Source: Pisolithus tinctorius (Eukaryota; Basidiomycota; Agaricomycetes; Boletales; Pisolithaceae). From it: DNA of 64,000 nt. Location of the stretch: contig JANFAH010000005.1 of assembly GCA_024663395.1 (NCBI GenBank), positions 2,666,001-2,730,000 on the forward strand. Reading direction: 5' to 3'. The notes beneath the pieces were generated by a model. The model did not search any database, was not told the origin of the DNA, and was given only the letters and a program-made list of their open reading frames with translations. The position numbers and the translations under genes were made by a program. Each line of letters opens with the position of its first letter. Position 1 is the stretch's first letter. This document shows, in pieces, positions 43,991 to 55,181 of this stretch.

Positions 43991-46900
43991 TTATGGTGGG
44001 GGTTGGTATGGGCCAGGTTTGTGCAGATAACATTCATGGAAAGTGGAAACTATGTTGGAAGCATGATCCAGCTCAGTTGCAAGCAACCAAGAGGTTTCCT
44101 CGTTAGTGTTTTTGTAACCAGCCCAGCAGACTAGGTACAAGAGTTGACAGTGGTGGCGATGGTGGTCCACCTTAGAGTCAAGTATCTCTGACACTTCGTA
44201 CTCAAGGTCACCATTGACATCCACTGGTGGAGGTGGAGGTTGTTGTCAGTTTGGGAAAGGATTAGCCACTGTGGCTTCCAGTTGTGAGACATGGAAGACT
44301 GGATGTACTGAGCGCATAGAGTCAGGGAGTTTAAGGGTGATGGAGTCCATACCTGGCCTGGCCAAGATGGTGAATGGACCTAAGTACTTTTTGGAGAGTT
44401 TCTCTGAAGGGCAAGTGGAGCAGAAGTACCTGGCTTTGACATAGGCCTGTTCTCTGACCTTGAACTCAGGCAGAGGTATGCATTTGGCATCTGCTAGACC
44501 CTAGTAATGCTGCTGAGCAGCAGACATTTTGGAGCAGAGGAAGTCATGAAGGGCAGAGAGTTTGATGGCATAGTCATGAGCCCTTGGAGAGGTGAAGTCT
44601 TGGTCAGGGACCACAGACAGGTTTGGGTGGTATCCCTTGTTAGTGAAGAAGGGAGAAACTCCAGTTGTTGCACTTGGTGCATTGTTGAAAGCAAACTCCA
44701 CTAGAGGTAACAGCTCAGCCCAGTTGTCTTGTTGGTAGTTGCAATAGACACAAAGGTACTGCTCAAGAGTCTGGTTCATTTGCTTGGTCTGGCCATTGCC
44801 TTCTGGGTGGTAACCCAAAGTGAAGTGAAGATGCATATCAAGGGCCTTTCCTAGAGAGCAGAAGAAGTGTGAGATGAACTCAGGACCTCTGTCAGAGGTG
44901 ACATTAGCTGGTACTCCATGCTTGGAGAAGACACGGGTAAGGAAGAGCTTAGTGAGTTCAGTGGAGGTGACAGAGTTGTGGGTGGGAATGAACACCACTT
45001 GCTTCGAGAGGCAGTCTACCACCACAAGGATGGCAGAGCAGCCATCGGAGTTGGGGAGGTGTTCAATGAAGTCCATGGAGATGGAGTTCCAAGGTCTCTC
45101 TGGGATGGGGAGTTGCTTCAGTAGACCATAGGGGCAGTGTTGCAGAGTTTTGCTCTGTCCACAGGTGGTGCAGGACCTGATGTACTCCTTTATGTCAGAG
45201 CAGAGGTTGGGCCACTCATAGTCCCTGTGGGTGAGTTCTAAGGTGCAGTTTTGCCTGAAATGGCCTGCTAGAGGGTGGTCATGCTTGAACTGAAGCACTC
45301 AAAGGTGGAGATCATCAATGTCAGGGACAAAGATGTGACCATCAAGGTGGAGTAGACCATCAGAGTCCAGGGACCACCGAGGCTTAGTTGGAGTTGGGAG
45401 ATGGCTGGCAGAGACAGTGTCAGAGGGTAGGGCAGAGATGATATCGGAGTGCAAGCACTTGGCATCGAAGACCATGGCAGCATGGAGCACAGGTGCCATG
45501 AGGGTAGTGGTATGGAGGGATGATGTGAGTTGCTCCTGTGTAAACATAGGGTGGAGATTGTGAGGATTTACCTGCACATAGTCCCTATCCCCCCCTTTTG
45601 GGTAGACATCCCAATGTCACATAAGTGCATTGGGTTTGGCTCCTAGGCGGCCAGGGCAGAAGTGGATGGAAAGGTTGAACTGGGAAAGGTACTCCAACCA
45701 GCAGGCCTGTTGATGGGTGAGAACCTTAGAGGTGGAAAAGTACTCAAGGTTTTTGTGGTCCATCACCATGTTGACAGGTAAGGTGGAACCTTCTAGGTAA
45801 TGCCGCCAATGGTGGAAGGCCTTGAAGATAGCCAACAGCTCCTTGTCATGGGTATTGTAGTTGAGTTCTGGCATGGTCATGGTGCAGGAGTAGAAAGCAA
45901 CTGGGCAGAGTTCAACATCGGAGCAGGTGAGTGACAGAATACCAGCAATGGCATAGTCAGAGGCATTGGTTTCCACTGTAAGCAGAGCATCAGGAACCCA
46001 ATGAGTGAGAATAGGAGTGGAGCTGAAGGCATCCTTCAGGCAGAGGAAAGCAGAGCAGCACTCCTTGGAAAAGTTCCAAGGAGCACCCTTTCATGTGAGG
46101 TGAGTGAGTGGAATGATGATGTTGGAGCAGTTATTAATGAATCGTCTGTAGAAATTTGTGAACACAAGGAAGGATTGGATGTCTCGCACCTTCTGCAGCT
46201 CAGGCCAGTCATGGACTGCCTGAACCTTCTTGGCAGACATGGTGAGACTGGAGGGAGAAAGAATATAGCCAAGGTACTCGATGGAGTTGGAGTGAAACTC
46301 GCACTTCTCTGGCTTGGCATAGAGACCATGCTTTTGAAGGCGGCAGAGTACCTCTTTTATGTGTTTGCGATGCAACCCATATCCTGTGAATAGATTAAGA
46401 TGTCATTGAGGTATACCACGATGCAGACATCGAGCATGTCCACAAAGATGCTATTAACAAATCGCTGGAAGGCCACAGGCACATTAGTCAGACCAAATGG
46501 CATTACCTGCCACTCGTAGGAACCATAACGAGTGCAGAATGCCATTTTCCATTCATCTCCATCTGCGATGCAGATGAGATGATAGGCATGGTGGAGGTCA
46601 ATCTTGGTGTAGACTTTAACATGGCTTGGAGAGTTGAGTAGGTCAGAGATGAGCAGCAGCAGATAGCAGTCTTTTTTCGTGATTTTATTGAGTCCTTGAT
46701 AGTCTACACAGAGGCAGAGTGAACTGTCCTTCTTCTTTATGAAGAGGACAGGGGCACCATGAGTGGAGGTGGATTGTTTGATGAAACCATAGCCAAAATG
46801 CTCATCAATGAAGGTGCAGAGAGCTTCAAGCTCTGGCAGAGAAAGAGAGTAGATTGTACCAATAGGCAGAGAAGCTCCTTCCTCAAGGTTGATCTTGAGA

Positions 46901-47628
46901 TTGAATGAGTGGTGTGGCAGAAGTTCCATAGCCTTGTCTTTACTAAAGATGTTGGCAAACTTGTGATACTGAGGAGGGACCGAAGAGAGGTCAGGAGGTG
47001 GAGAAGAAGTGGAGGATGCACGAAGCTTCACATCATCAGCAGAGAGCTGCAAGCAGAACTGTCTAGAGCCAGGGAGAGCACAGGCTCTGACATATGTGGC
47101 AGAATTGATGAGTGAGATGAGCAGAGCAGAGCACAGCGAGTCTGTCAGAGTTGCAGTCAGAGCTGCAGATGGAGTGGAGGGTGTCGGATCTGGAGCGGAG
47201 GTCACAGTGGAAGGTGACGAAGGTGCCTGGGGCATCAGCATTCCCTGTAATGGTGGTTTGAATGATATACTGCCCAGTACCCAGTCAATCGACAGATTGA
47301 AGCAGGTGAGCCAGTTGTGTCCTAATACCAATGAACATGAAGAATCCAATGGAGTAACATAAAATGAAGCAGAGTTGACATCACCAGAAGGAAAGCAGAG
47401 GGAAAGATCTACTTCTTGGGAAATGACAGCATTTGTACTACCATCAAACAAGCAGAGCAGAATTGGCAGAGAAATGGAGGAAACTGGAATGGCATATTTT
47501 TTGATTATAGATGGGTCTACAAAACAATGAGAAGAACCAGAATTGATCAACACAGAGAAAGTATCAACAGAATAATCCAGAAGAGTTACAGATGGAAGTA
47601 AAGAATTGGGACTAGAAAGAGCAGACAC
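43991..47628 (-). pseudogene. pol: Element 2 pol: protease, RT, RNase H, integrase, chromodomain (inactive)
   Basis: In pieces: protease with NSGSSHCFVD (47545 region), RT (VDYQGLNKITKKDC, KIDLHHAYHLI, VMPFGLTNVPVAFQRFVN), RNase H (46329-45617; METNASDYAIAGIL, YNTHDKELLAI), integrase (45298-44501; GHFRQNCTLELTHRDYEWP, CTTCGQSK, MDFIEHLP, VTSDRGPEF) and a chromodomain (about 44195-44010; EVSEILDSKV..YLVCWAGYKN..TSWLLATEL). The protease Asp is Asn (47542-47544), the RT box is YLND instead of YLDD (Asn codon 46405-46407), and the integrase Glu is Lys (44783-44785). Further Arg-to-Cys and Pro-to-Leu changes fit the same C/G transitions. The frame is also broken several times. The element is dead as an autonomous unit. 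Confidence 0.85.
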
Positions 47629-47705
47629 ATTGAGTCAGATGTCTGGTTGTGCACAGTTGGGTTCAACGCTTCCTCCAGGCTGTGTGAGCTCCCTGGAGGA
47701 GTGGA

Positions 47706-48880
47706 CTAATTTTTTGACTCTGCCTGCTCTGCAGGCAGAGTAGGCAGAGTTCCAGCCATAGCTGCATGAGAGGTGGACTTGGGATAGTCCTTGGCAGAGT
47801 GGCCAGCCTCACCACAGAAGAGGCAGAGGTTGTTCTTCATCCTGCACTGGCATTCAGCAGAGGTGAGCTTGCCATCTTTGCCCAGAAGGTGGGCAATATC
47901 AGACTTGGGCAGATCTTTCTGTTTGCCCTTGCCCTTGGCATCAGACTTTGGAGTGGAGGCAGAGGACAACAATTTAGTTTTGTTGTCAGAGTTGGAGGAC
48001 TGCGATTTGTTGGAGGCAGACTTGGTGGTGCGTGAGATCTCTGCTTTGCACTCCCAGTAGCATGCATTGATGGTCTGGGTGAGTTCATGGAGTTGTGCAA
48101 GGGTAGAAGGCTTTCTGACTTGAGCAATCTCGTCTTTGATGCAGTCTGGAAGTCCACTATAGAAGTGGTGGCAGAGTGCACCAACACCATAGTCCTTGAC
48201 TTGTGAAGCCCAGTGATTGAACTCCATGATGTATTTGGTAATTCAAGAGCCATCCTTCATGGTGAGGTTCTCGAGTTGTTGGACAGCATCCACTATGGCA
48301 TCATGTGGACCAAAATTAGTTGTGAGCTCTTGTAAGAACTCATGGTAGTCATCCATCCAGAGCAGGCAGTCATAGTTGTTGGGGTTTAGTAGGTCTGGCT
48401 CAAACCAGGCCAGGGCCATACCCTTAAGATAAGACTGAGTGAAGGCAACCTTGGCTCTGTCGGAGTGGAATGCATGGGGGTGGTCTTGGAAGTTCAACTC
48501 GCATTGTATGAGGAACTCATGGAGTTTCTTTGGGTTGGAGCTGTCAAAGGTGTCAGGCTTGCAGACTTTGGTTTTCAGAGTGGAGTCCCCAGTGTGCAAA
48601 CTAGACCATGCAAGTGCATGGACAGCTCTAGTGAGAGCTATGAGGGGATCCTCTGGTGACTCAGCCAGGTCTTCAGGGATATCCCTGTCACTGCTGCCCC
48701 TGCCATCAGGATCACCATCAGGATAATCAGGGTTGGGGTCAGGTCCATCATCTCAGTTACAAGGAGACAGAGTGTGGAAGGCTGTTGGGTGGAGGTCAGA
48801 GCAACCAGCTTGTGAACCACTTTTGCCTTCAGTGCAAGAGTGGCATTGAGCAGAGAAAGATTGGAATTGTTTGATGATGG
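47706..48880 (-). pseudogene. gag: Element 2 gag with mutated zinc knuckle
   Basis: Capsid-like sequence (KKLHEFLIQCELNFQ, YLKGMALAWFEPDLL, MDDYHEFLQELTTNFGPHD) is followed, in the same frame after one TGA (48243-48245, one change from CGA), by FNHWASQVKDYG and YSGLPDCIKDEIA. The knuckle CLFCGEAGHSAKDY has Tyr in place of the last Cys. The upstream border is approximate, since the start codon is not clear. Confidence 0.75.
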
Positions 48881-49020
48881 AAGGGAGTCAATGCAGATTG
48901 GCTAGCACTGCAGCGAGGTTCTCAGTGACCTCTCTCTGGGATTGAGCTCAAGTTCTCATGATGGCATAAGTTTTTTGGAGGACAGAAAACGAGATCATAC
49001 AAGTGTGAGTACAAATATAC

Positions 49021-49164
49021 TGTCAAGTCCGGGCCTACTCCAACCAACTCCAATGCTAGACAAGGCCTGAGAGTGGTTCGGAAGCAAGTCCAACATGAAA
49101 GAACAGAACTCCAACTGGCAGAGTGGTGGCAGGAATGAAGTCTGCTGAAGCAAAGGCAGAGCAG
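49021..49164 (-). repeat. Element 2, 5' LTR (right), truncated by element 3
   Basis: It starts TGTCAAGTCC and follows the left LTR for 144 bp, to GGCAGAGCAG, where the TGTAGGAAAAG LTR of element 3 begins. The left LTR continues past this point with AGTGAGGGC, so the break is an insertion. Confidence 0.8.
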
Positions 49165-49824
49165 TGTAGGAAAAGTCCAAGTAGCTGTATAATATGAGCT
49201 AGATGGCTTAGACAACAACAATAACAAATGAAGGGAATGAATTGCTCGTCCCAAGGGATTCTGGACTGTCGAGACTAGAAGGTGAGACCTGCACTTTGTA
49301 GTGGTAGTGGTTCGTGACGTGTGCAGCATGGTCCATGGAATAGTACTGGCGATGCGAGCGGTGTGAGCGGTATACGTAGTTTGTGTGTGGCAGAGTGTGA
49401 GATGTGTGGTGTAGACAAAGTGTAAAGGAAACTTGTGGTGACCTTCCAAGTGCCGAAAGGTATCATTTTGTACCTAAGTACAGGGCTTTATAGTCTGGGC
49501 AAACCCAGAACCTAAGTAAAACAGAGTACAAGTAAGGAAAAGCTGCATGACAGCGTGTACACATAAGACAGGACAAGCCAGAACAGAGACCAAGGGTATA
49601 CTACTAACAAAAGGGAACAGAGACAGTGGTAAAACGAAGGGTCCAAGGGAAAAGAAGTGACCGGAGCACAGTGGCCGTGGGTATAGCATTGTGCGAGAGA
49701 GAGCGAGGGCGTGGGAAGGTAGCATGTGAACAACAGTGAACATGAGAGGGGAGTGGACGTAACAGTAGTCACAGAACAGTTAATAATAGGGGCTCACATG
49801 TCCAGGGAATGTGGATTCCTCACA
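49165..49824 (-). repeat. Element 3, 3' LTR (left)
   Basis: 660 bp, TGTAGGAAAAGTCC..GATTCCTCACA. It matches the LTR at 58937 (after removing its nested insert) and the start at 63785. It is followed by CCTGTGGGGGACTT, whose complement is the polypurine tract. Confidence 0.85.
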
Positions 49825-50174
49825 CCTGTGGGGGACTTAGATGCTGACCATCCCCAGTCAGCCATGTGGCGTGGAGGATGTAAATAGCTTGCTGCGTGGT
49901 GATGGCAATGGTGTGGTGCCGAGGGTTCAAGAACACTGGTGAGTTCTGCATGGAAGCGAAGGAAGCATAGAGCCGAGGGACATGAGAAGGCCATTGAATA
50001 CCATGTATAGGCGTCTGGACCGATGACATAAGCACCTCATGGCCACTAAGTATATATTTGTTAGTGTGCGGCTCAAACCTTTGCATTGATTTGATTCTTT
50101 CCCCCTCATCAATCGCCTTCTCTATCGCTTTAGTCATGTCTGCTAACCATGCCCCTCGCCTTTCCCAGCTCGTA

Positions 50175-51745
50175 CAGTGAGGGACAAAAGCATTGCAATG
50201 TTTGTGAGGTGTGAATTGTTGCTGATGTACCTTGGGCTATTCTGCACAGATAATCATGATACCTATACCATTTGAAAGGGATGACTCTAAGCTTTCCAGA
50301 GCACTAATGTTCAGTCAAAACAAAGCAATACATGCTGAGATACACCCTATTCTTTCCAAAAAGTGCATTGCAACACTTTTGTCCCTGACTGGTGAAATCA
50401 TGAAATGTGACCTTTTGATGGGATTTCAGGCATGGAGGATGGGAAAAAATGCTTACATAATAAACCACATGATCATCCAGATGATTTGTCAGCATGTAAA
50501 CAATGACAAACATTGGACTTGTACCATTAATCCTCCCTCTTTTACCACAACTCATGAAATCATCTCTCTAGCTCACATGGTCATTTTCTCAAGGAATTCT
50601 TATCAAATACTGGTGGCCACCACAGTGCCATCAGTATAACATGCTCTCAGAACCATCAGTCCCTTAAAAAACCTGCTGTCAGTCATTTCCTGGACTGTTT
50701 CCCCCCCATGCCTGATGTGTTCTGGGACTAATCAGTACTTGGAAGGCTGAAAATGTTATGGAGGTCAATCTGGCACTTCAGAACATGATGGACAAACCAG
50801 TCCCCTCTCAACCAATGCATTTCTGGCACAGGAACACTGATATGGAGGTTGGGGTGAGACAAAACCTCCTTGTGCTCTGAGCACCATAAGAGGGTTCACT
50901 AGATCTTGCACTGATCTGAACTGTAGATGACTGGGGAAGGATTATTTGGTCATATGTGACCAAAGGCAACATTCAGGGCCAGATGGAAGCACAGGATCCT
51001 GCTCCATGGCAGTTCAGTAGCATATCCTTCTGATGACACCCAGGGGTAAAGAGGATTTTGTCTTTCCCTAACTTCCATACCATTGTCCCTGTGCCCGAAA
51101 TGCATTGGTTGAGAGGGGACTGGTTTGTCCATCATGTTCTGAAGTGCCAGATTGACCTCCATAACATTTTCAGCCTTCCAAGTACCGATTAGTCCCAGAA
51201 CACATCAGGCATGGGGGGGAAACAGTCCAGGAAATGACTGACAGCAGGTTTTTTAAGGGACTGATGGTTCTGAGAGCATGTTATACTGATGGCACTGTGG
51301 TGGCCACCAGTATTTGATAAGAATTCCTTGAGAAAATGACCATGTGAGCTAGAGAGATGATTTCATGAGTTGTGGTAAAAGAGGGAGGATTAATGGTACA
51401 AGTCCAATGTTTGTCATTGTTTACATGCTGACAAATCATCTGGATGATCATGTGGTTTATTATGTAAGCATTTTTTCCCATCCTCCATGCCTGAAATCCC
51501 ATCAAAAGGTCACATTTCATGATTTCACCAGTCAGGGACAAAAGTGTTGCAATGCACTTTTTGGAAAGAATAGGGTGTATCTCAGCATGTATTGCTTTGT
51601 TTTGACTGAACATTAGTGCTCTGGAAAGCTTAGAGTCATCCCTTTCAAATGGTATAGGTATCATGATTATCTGTGCAGAATAGCCCAAGGTACATCAGCA
51701 ACAATTCACACCTCACAAACATTGCAATGCTTTTGTCCCTCACTG
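50175..51745. mobile_element. Giant palindromic Tc1/mariner-like foldback element (second)
   Basis: The 1571-bp inverted repeat has arms of about 690 bp around a loop of about 190 bp. Ends are CAGTGAGGGACAAAAG and its complement, flanked by TA (50173-50174, 51746-51747). Each arm carries the same 135-codon open frame (50232-50639 + and 51281-51688 -), identical in translation, with no domain I recognise. It is unrelated in sequence to the 35584 palindrome but nearly the same size and architecture. Confidence 0.88.
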
Positions 51746-51908
51746 TACGCACAGCCACCCCTGACCTGATCGAAGTGGAGAAGACTGCTCTAAGGGCAAA
51801 GTTCGTCACCACCTCCAGGCCGTTGGCAAGCAAGATCTGAGTGTTGTGGTGCCAGCAGCGACAGAGGAAATGTCGCATGTCAAGGTTGTAGCCCGGCTGG
51901 TTCGAAAG

Positions 51909-51968
51909 GTGAGTGCGTGGTTTGTATGATGCGGTAGCAGCTGACACTGGAGTCCCAAGTGATTGCAG
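51909..51968 (+). other. Spliceosomal intron in the antisense gene of element 3
   Basis: GTGAGT donor and GATTGCAG acceptor, 60 bp. A second intron lies at 52186-52232 (GTAAGT..CAG, 47 bp). Both are in + strand sense only. Confidence 0.6.
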
Positions 51969-52421
51969 CAGACAGTCGCTGAGAGTGAGGACGAGGACAA
52001 GCTGAAGACCATCGTCCTGCCCAGTTCTACTCTCCACAAGGTGCCCTGCACACATTGCCTGGTCAGGAATGCTGTGTGCATGGGTCCCGTCGGCCGCATG
52101 TGCAATGGCTGCACATGGATGAAGCAAAGGCATGAGAAGTTGACAAAGGCCATGGGAAAGAGAGTGCAGGCAGGCGCATTGGTCGGTAAGTAATGACCCC
52201 ATCTCAGGAGGTGCGAAGTTAACGGTTCGCAGCCCAGGCCTCGAGAACCACGAAGGCCAGCCCTTCCAAGATGGCCGTTGATGACGATGATGACGATGAC
52301 GAGGTGGAAGTGGTCGAGAGCCACATGTGTGCGAAAGGGAAGGCACCAGTGTGTAGTTGGCTCGATGCCAAGGTCATGGCTGACCTCTCGCAGTTGCTGA
52401 GGCTGCAGAGTCACAGGCCAC

Positions 52422-54280
52422 TGTGAGTCAAAGTGTGGAATGCTGGTGAAAACCAAACAAATCCGACACAAAAGACAAATAAGAGCGAGTGGTGGTTTGC
52501 CTCCGCGGAACCTGGAGGGCAGAAACCTAAATGTGGGGGGGGACTTCAAGTAGAGGTGCTCCTGGCGCAAGTCGTCGACGAGTTACGCAGGAGAAGATGA
52601 ATGAGTGACGATTGGATGGGGGATGCTGAACAGAGTGAAGGTGTTCAGCCGAAAGGTACTTCAAGTAATGGACTTCAAGGAAACGTGCTCCTTGCACAAG
52701 TCGATGACGAGTTATGCAGGAGTGGGAGGATGACTAAGCAAGACCTGCTGACTAAGTGTGGATGGAGCTTCAGATAATGAATGGTGGTAGATAGACCCTT
52801 GATGGAGCCTCAACTACCAATGATACGAATGAAGACAGATAGACTCTCCCAAATGAGCCTCAACTGTCGACGACGAGATAAGCTGAGCTGAGCTGACTTC
52901 TGAGTGACTTCTTGATTGCTTCTGAATTGATTGTGGGTAGCTAAGTACATGGGGGTTTATATACTATGGGGGGAGCACAGCTTGTGACAAACAAGGCACA
53001 AACACTTGGTAAGTAATGAGTAAGGACTGAGTAATCATGATGAGTAAGTGAGAAATAAAAGGTAAGCAAGCAAAGAGGATTGGTAAGTATTGGCAATGAA
53101 CGAGTCAAGGATAGTCAAAATATCACAGAACGAGTCAAATAGAGTCAGAAACTGAGTAAGCGCACTGATATCACATTAGGGGGTGGCGATGCAAGTCAGA
53201 TCTTGGCGGAGACATCTCTAGATCCAAAGATGGCATGACAGATGGATGGTGTTTCCAGATAGGGAAGTATTAATTCCAGAATTGAAGGGCATGAGTCAGG
53301 CATCAAAGGGGGCTAGGGCATTGGGGGTCTGTGGGGCAATGAGAGCATATGTGATCACGTCTCCCACCCTTTCATCCTCTCAGCAAAGTTAACAAAAACT
53401 TCATGAATGGGGTTCTGACAGAGGAGGAGAAGGGGGGACGTCTTCTGCTGGATCTTGCAGTAAGAAGGCAAGATGCATGTCATACTCATCATGAATGCGA
53501 TCAGGGAGGCTGGAGGACAGTAGATTATACTGCAGCTGTCGCAATGCGGGAAGAATGATGGACGAGATTGGAATAAAGACAATGCAGGGAGCAGGGAGGA
53601 ACGATCCATATGCTTCATCAAGAGGGGAGACTGAAATGACCACATAAGACCTTTCTAACCGAGTGACAGACCTGAGGCGACCAAAGAACGTCCTTCTAGA
53701 AGTCATACTGACAAGGAGAACACGCTGACCAAGCTGCATGGGATGGGATGGGGCTGACAACAATGGGATGAACCAGGGGGCTTCAGGACGGAAGCTAGTG
53801 GGAATGCCTGGCAGATATACGTAGCCATTGTCCCTGGCAACTGAAACAAGCAAGATGATTGACAAAGAGGTGGCCATGATTGATGGACTTAGCAAAATGA
53901 GCGTCTGACGGATGGAGTGCTGTAGAAACGCGTAGGGTGCGAGGATCCTCTCCAAATTTGGAAGGAAGAATCGTGGGGCTGAGCACTTTAAGCGAGCATG
54001 CGAACCGAGTTGATATCTTTGGAAATGGCGGAGATATGATGGAAACCGGAATGCCGTACACAGGCGCTAAATTCTTTTAATGCGTGCTTAACTCGCTTCC
54101 TCTTTTCTCTTTAGCACTGACGACTCGATCTTGTGCGAAGGATGACTGTTCACGTCCAACAGTCTTTCTATGCATGAGGCCTTTAGTCTTCATCTGCATG
54201 CTTGGGCATTGTGCGCAACTCATCAACGAGTTAGGCAGAGTCAGCTGTAACCATGTCCACAACACCTTTGGTGTGTGACA
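52422..54280 (-). mobile_element. Solo LTR, 1.85-kb family, copy 2
   Basis: 1859 bp in reverse orientation, TGTGAGTC..GTGTGTGACA on the + strand. Flanks are CCAC (52418-52421) and CCGC (54281-54284), a 4-bp duplication with one transition. The TATA box (on the - strand) is near 52955-52965. It contains the LTR ORF at 53877-53401. Confidence 0.88.
53401..53877 (-). CDS. ORF inside the 1.85-kb LTR (copy 2)
   Basis: 158 codons from the ATG at 53877. Proteins of copies 2 and 3 share long identical blocks (YLPGIPTSFRPEAPWFIP-like, GQRVLLVSMTSRR, RLERSYVVIS, LPDRIHDEYDMHLAFLLQDP). Near the N-terminus is a hydrophobic run, and the end is Pro/Ser-rich. I do not recognise it. It lies upstream of the LTR TATA box, that is in U3, and in the sense of LTR transcription. 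Confidence 0.55.
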   Translation of the reverse strand: MATSLSIILLVSVARDNGYVYLPGIPTSFRPEAPWFIPLLSAPSHPMQLGQRVLLVSMTSRRTFFGRLRSVTRLERSYVVISVSPLDEAYGSFLPAPCIVFIPISSIILPALRQLQYNLLSSSLPDRIHDEYDMHLAFLLQDPAEDVPPSPPLSEPHS

Positions 54281-54352
54281 CCGCATACCTTCACCTGCAG
54301 GTGCATGTCGATCAACTCGCTGAAGCTCTGGAGAAGATTGGGGTGGAATAAG

Positions 54353-55181
54353 AACGTTTATAGTTAGTTCAGATCTATTGTACTGTCCTATCCGCATGTC
54401 AGTGCATACTGCGCTAAATATACCGCTTTGCTTGCTTCTGTGTGAAGTTGTGAATGACTGGACATGCTTGAAGATGAGCCGTGGTGAGATATAGTGTGTG
54501 GGGTACCGCCCGACTTGTCTTCTTCATGCGACTTTCAACTTCTCTCAGCAGTATGTCCTCATGAAACAATCTTGATGGTAGGGTGTGACAAAACGTTGAA
54601 GAGAGAGCGAAGGGACTGTTTATTGGGTAACTGTGATGGTCTTTGGGTATTAATTGTAAGGAAACAGAGAATGAACTGAAAGGAAAAAAGACCAAGGGGC
54701 GCATGCTGACTGCGTGTTCGAAGAAGAAATGTGTGGGGTGGTTGCAAGTATCCACGGTATAGAGCGGCTGAAGACGGCATCAGTGAGACTAGTAAGAGAG
54801 ATAGGAGAGACATTTTGGCTATATACTTATTCGGTTTTTTGTTATTTTTCTGGACAGTTTTTGACTTTTTGTTAGCGGTTTTTATGTTTTTGGTGTAAGG
54901 ACTAGTTATCATTAGAATCACCAGACAAAACCCAGGGTGGAACAGATAAGAGGAAACAGACCATGTTTGGTATCAGATGGAGTGAGTGGTATGCTGGTTA
55001 GCCCTGTGGGGGACTTTGAACACTGACTGTCCCCAGTCAGTATGGGAGAAGGAACAAGTGTAGCAGAAGAAGCCATGGGGAGGTGGGTGAGGCCACAGAA
55101 AGAGGTATGGGTATCGTGGGAGATGAGGGTACAGGGGAATAGCACAATGGACAGACTGTGGATACTGTAAAGGATGGATAG
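54353..55181. other. Spacer between the antisense gene and pol of element 3
   Basis: Contains a T-rich block (about 54825-54895) and, at 55003-55045, CCTGTGGGGGACTTTG..CCCCAGTCAG, similar to 49825-49868 next to the left LTR. No gene is called. The convergent meeting of the + strand gene and pol with a T-rich spacer is the same as in element 2. Confidence 0.45.

Larger units (their letters stand above)
39746..49164 (-). mobile_element. Element 2: Ty3/gypsy chromovirus with an antisense extra gene
   Basis: The left LTR is 39746-40481. The right LTR starts at 49021 and is cut after 144 bp by element 3. On the - strand: gag (about 48880-47706), protease-RT-RNase H-integrase and chromodomain (47628-43991). 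On the + strand, between pol and the left (3') LTR: a separate gene (40675-43795). The polypurine tract is a run of eight G (read on the - strand) just inside the left LTR (40482-40496). All three enzyme active sites are mutated. It continues to the right of element 3, outside the window. Confidence 0.85.
50136..54352 (+). pseudogene. Antisense extra gene of element 3: Cys-cluster protein, split by a palindrome and an LTR
   Basis: Start ATG is at 50136 (MSANHAPRLSQLV). It is interrupted at the TA at 50173 by the 1571-bp palindrome and continues at 51748 (TATPDLIEVEKTALRAKFV). After one frame change comes an intron at 51909-51968 (GTGAGT..TTGCAG), then an acidic stretch and CTHCLVRNAVCMGPVGRMCNGC (52054-52120), a CX2CX6CX7CX2C cluster. 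A second intron lies at 52186-52232 (GTAAGT..CGCAG), then an Asp-rich run. The 1859-bp LTR (52422-54280) cuts the next exon. The last exon, VDQLAEALEKIGVE, ends at TAA 54352. The gene runs opposite to gag-pol of element 3. It has the same position and a similar Cys pattern as the extra gene of element 2. Confidence 0.75.

Noticed and set aside
43054..44037. 327-codon - strand frame opposite the antisense gene of element 2
   Set aside because: It reads antisense through the LTR end, the Glu-rich coding part and a T-rich spacer; Ser/Pro/Cys composition is a shadow.
48922..49449. 175-codon - strand frame across the LTR junction
   Set aside because: It spans the border of two different LTRs and cannot be an ancestral gene.
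50232..51688. Two identical 135-codon frames as a duplicated gene pair
   Set aside because: They are the two arms of one palindrome, so identity follows from the inverted repeat; no domain supports a gene.
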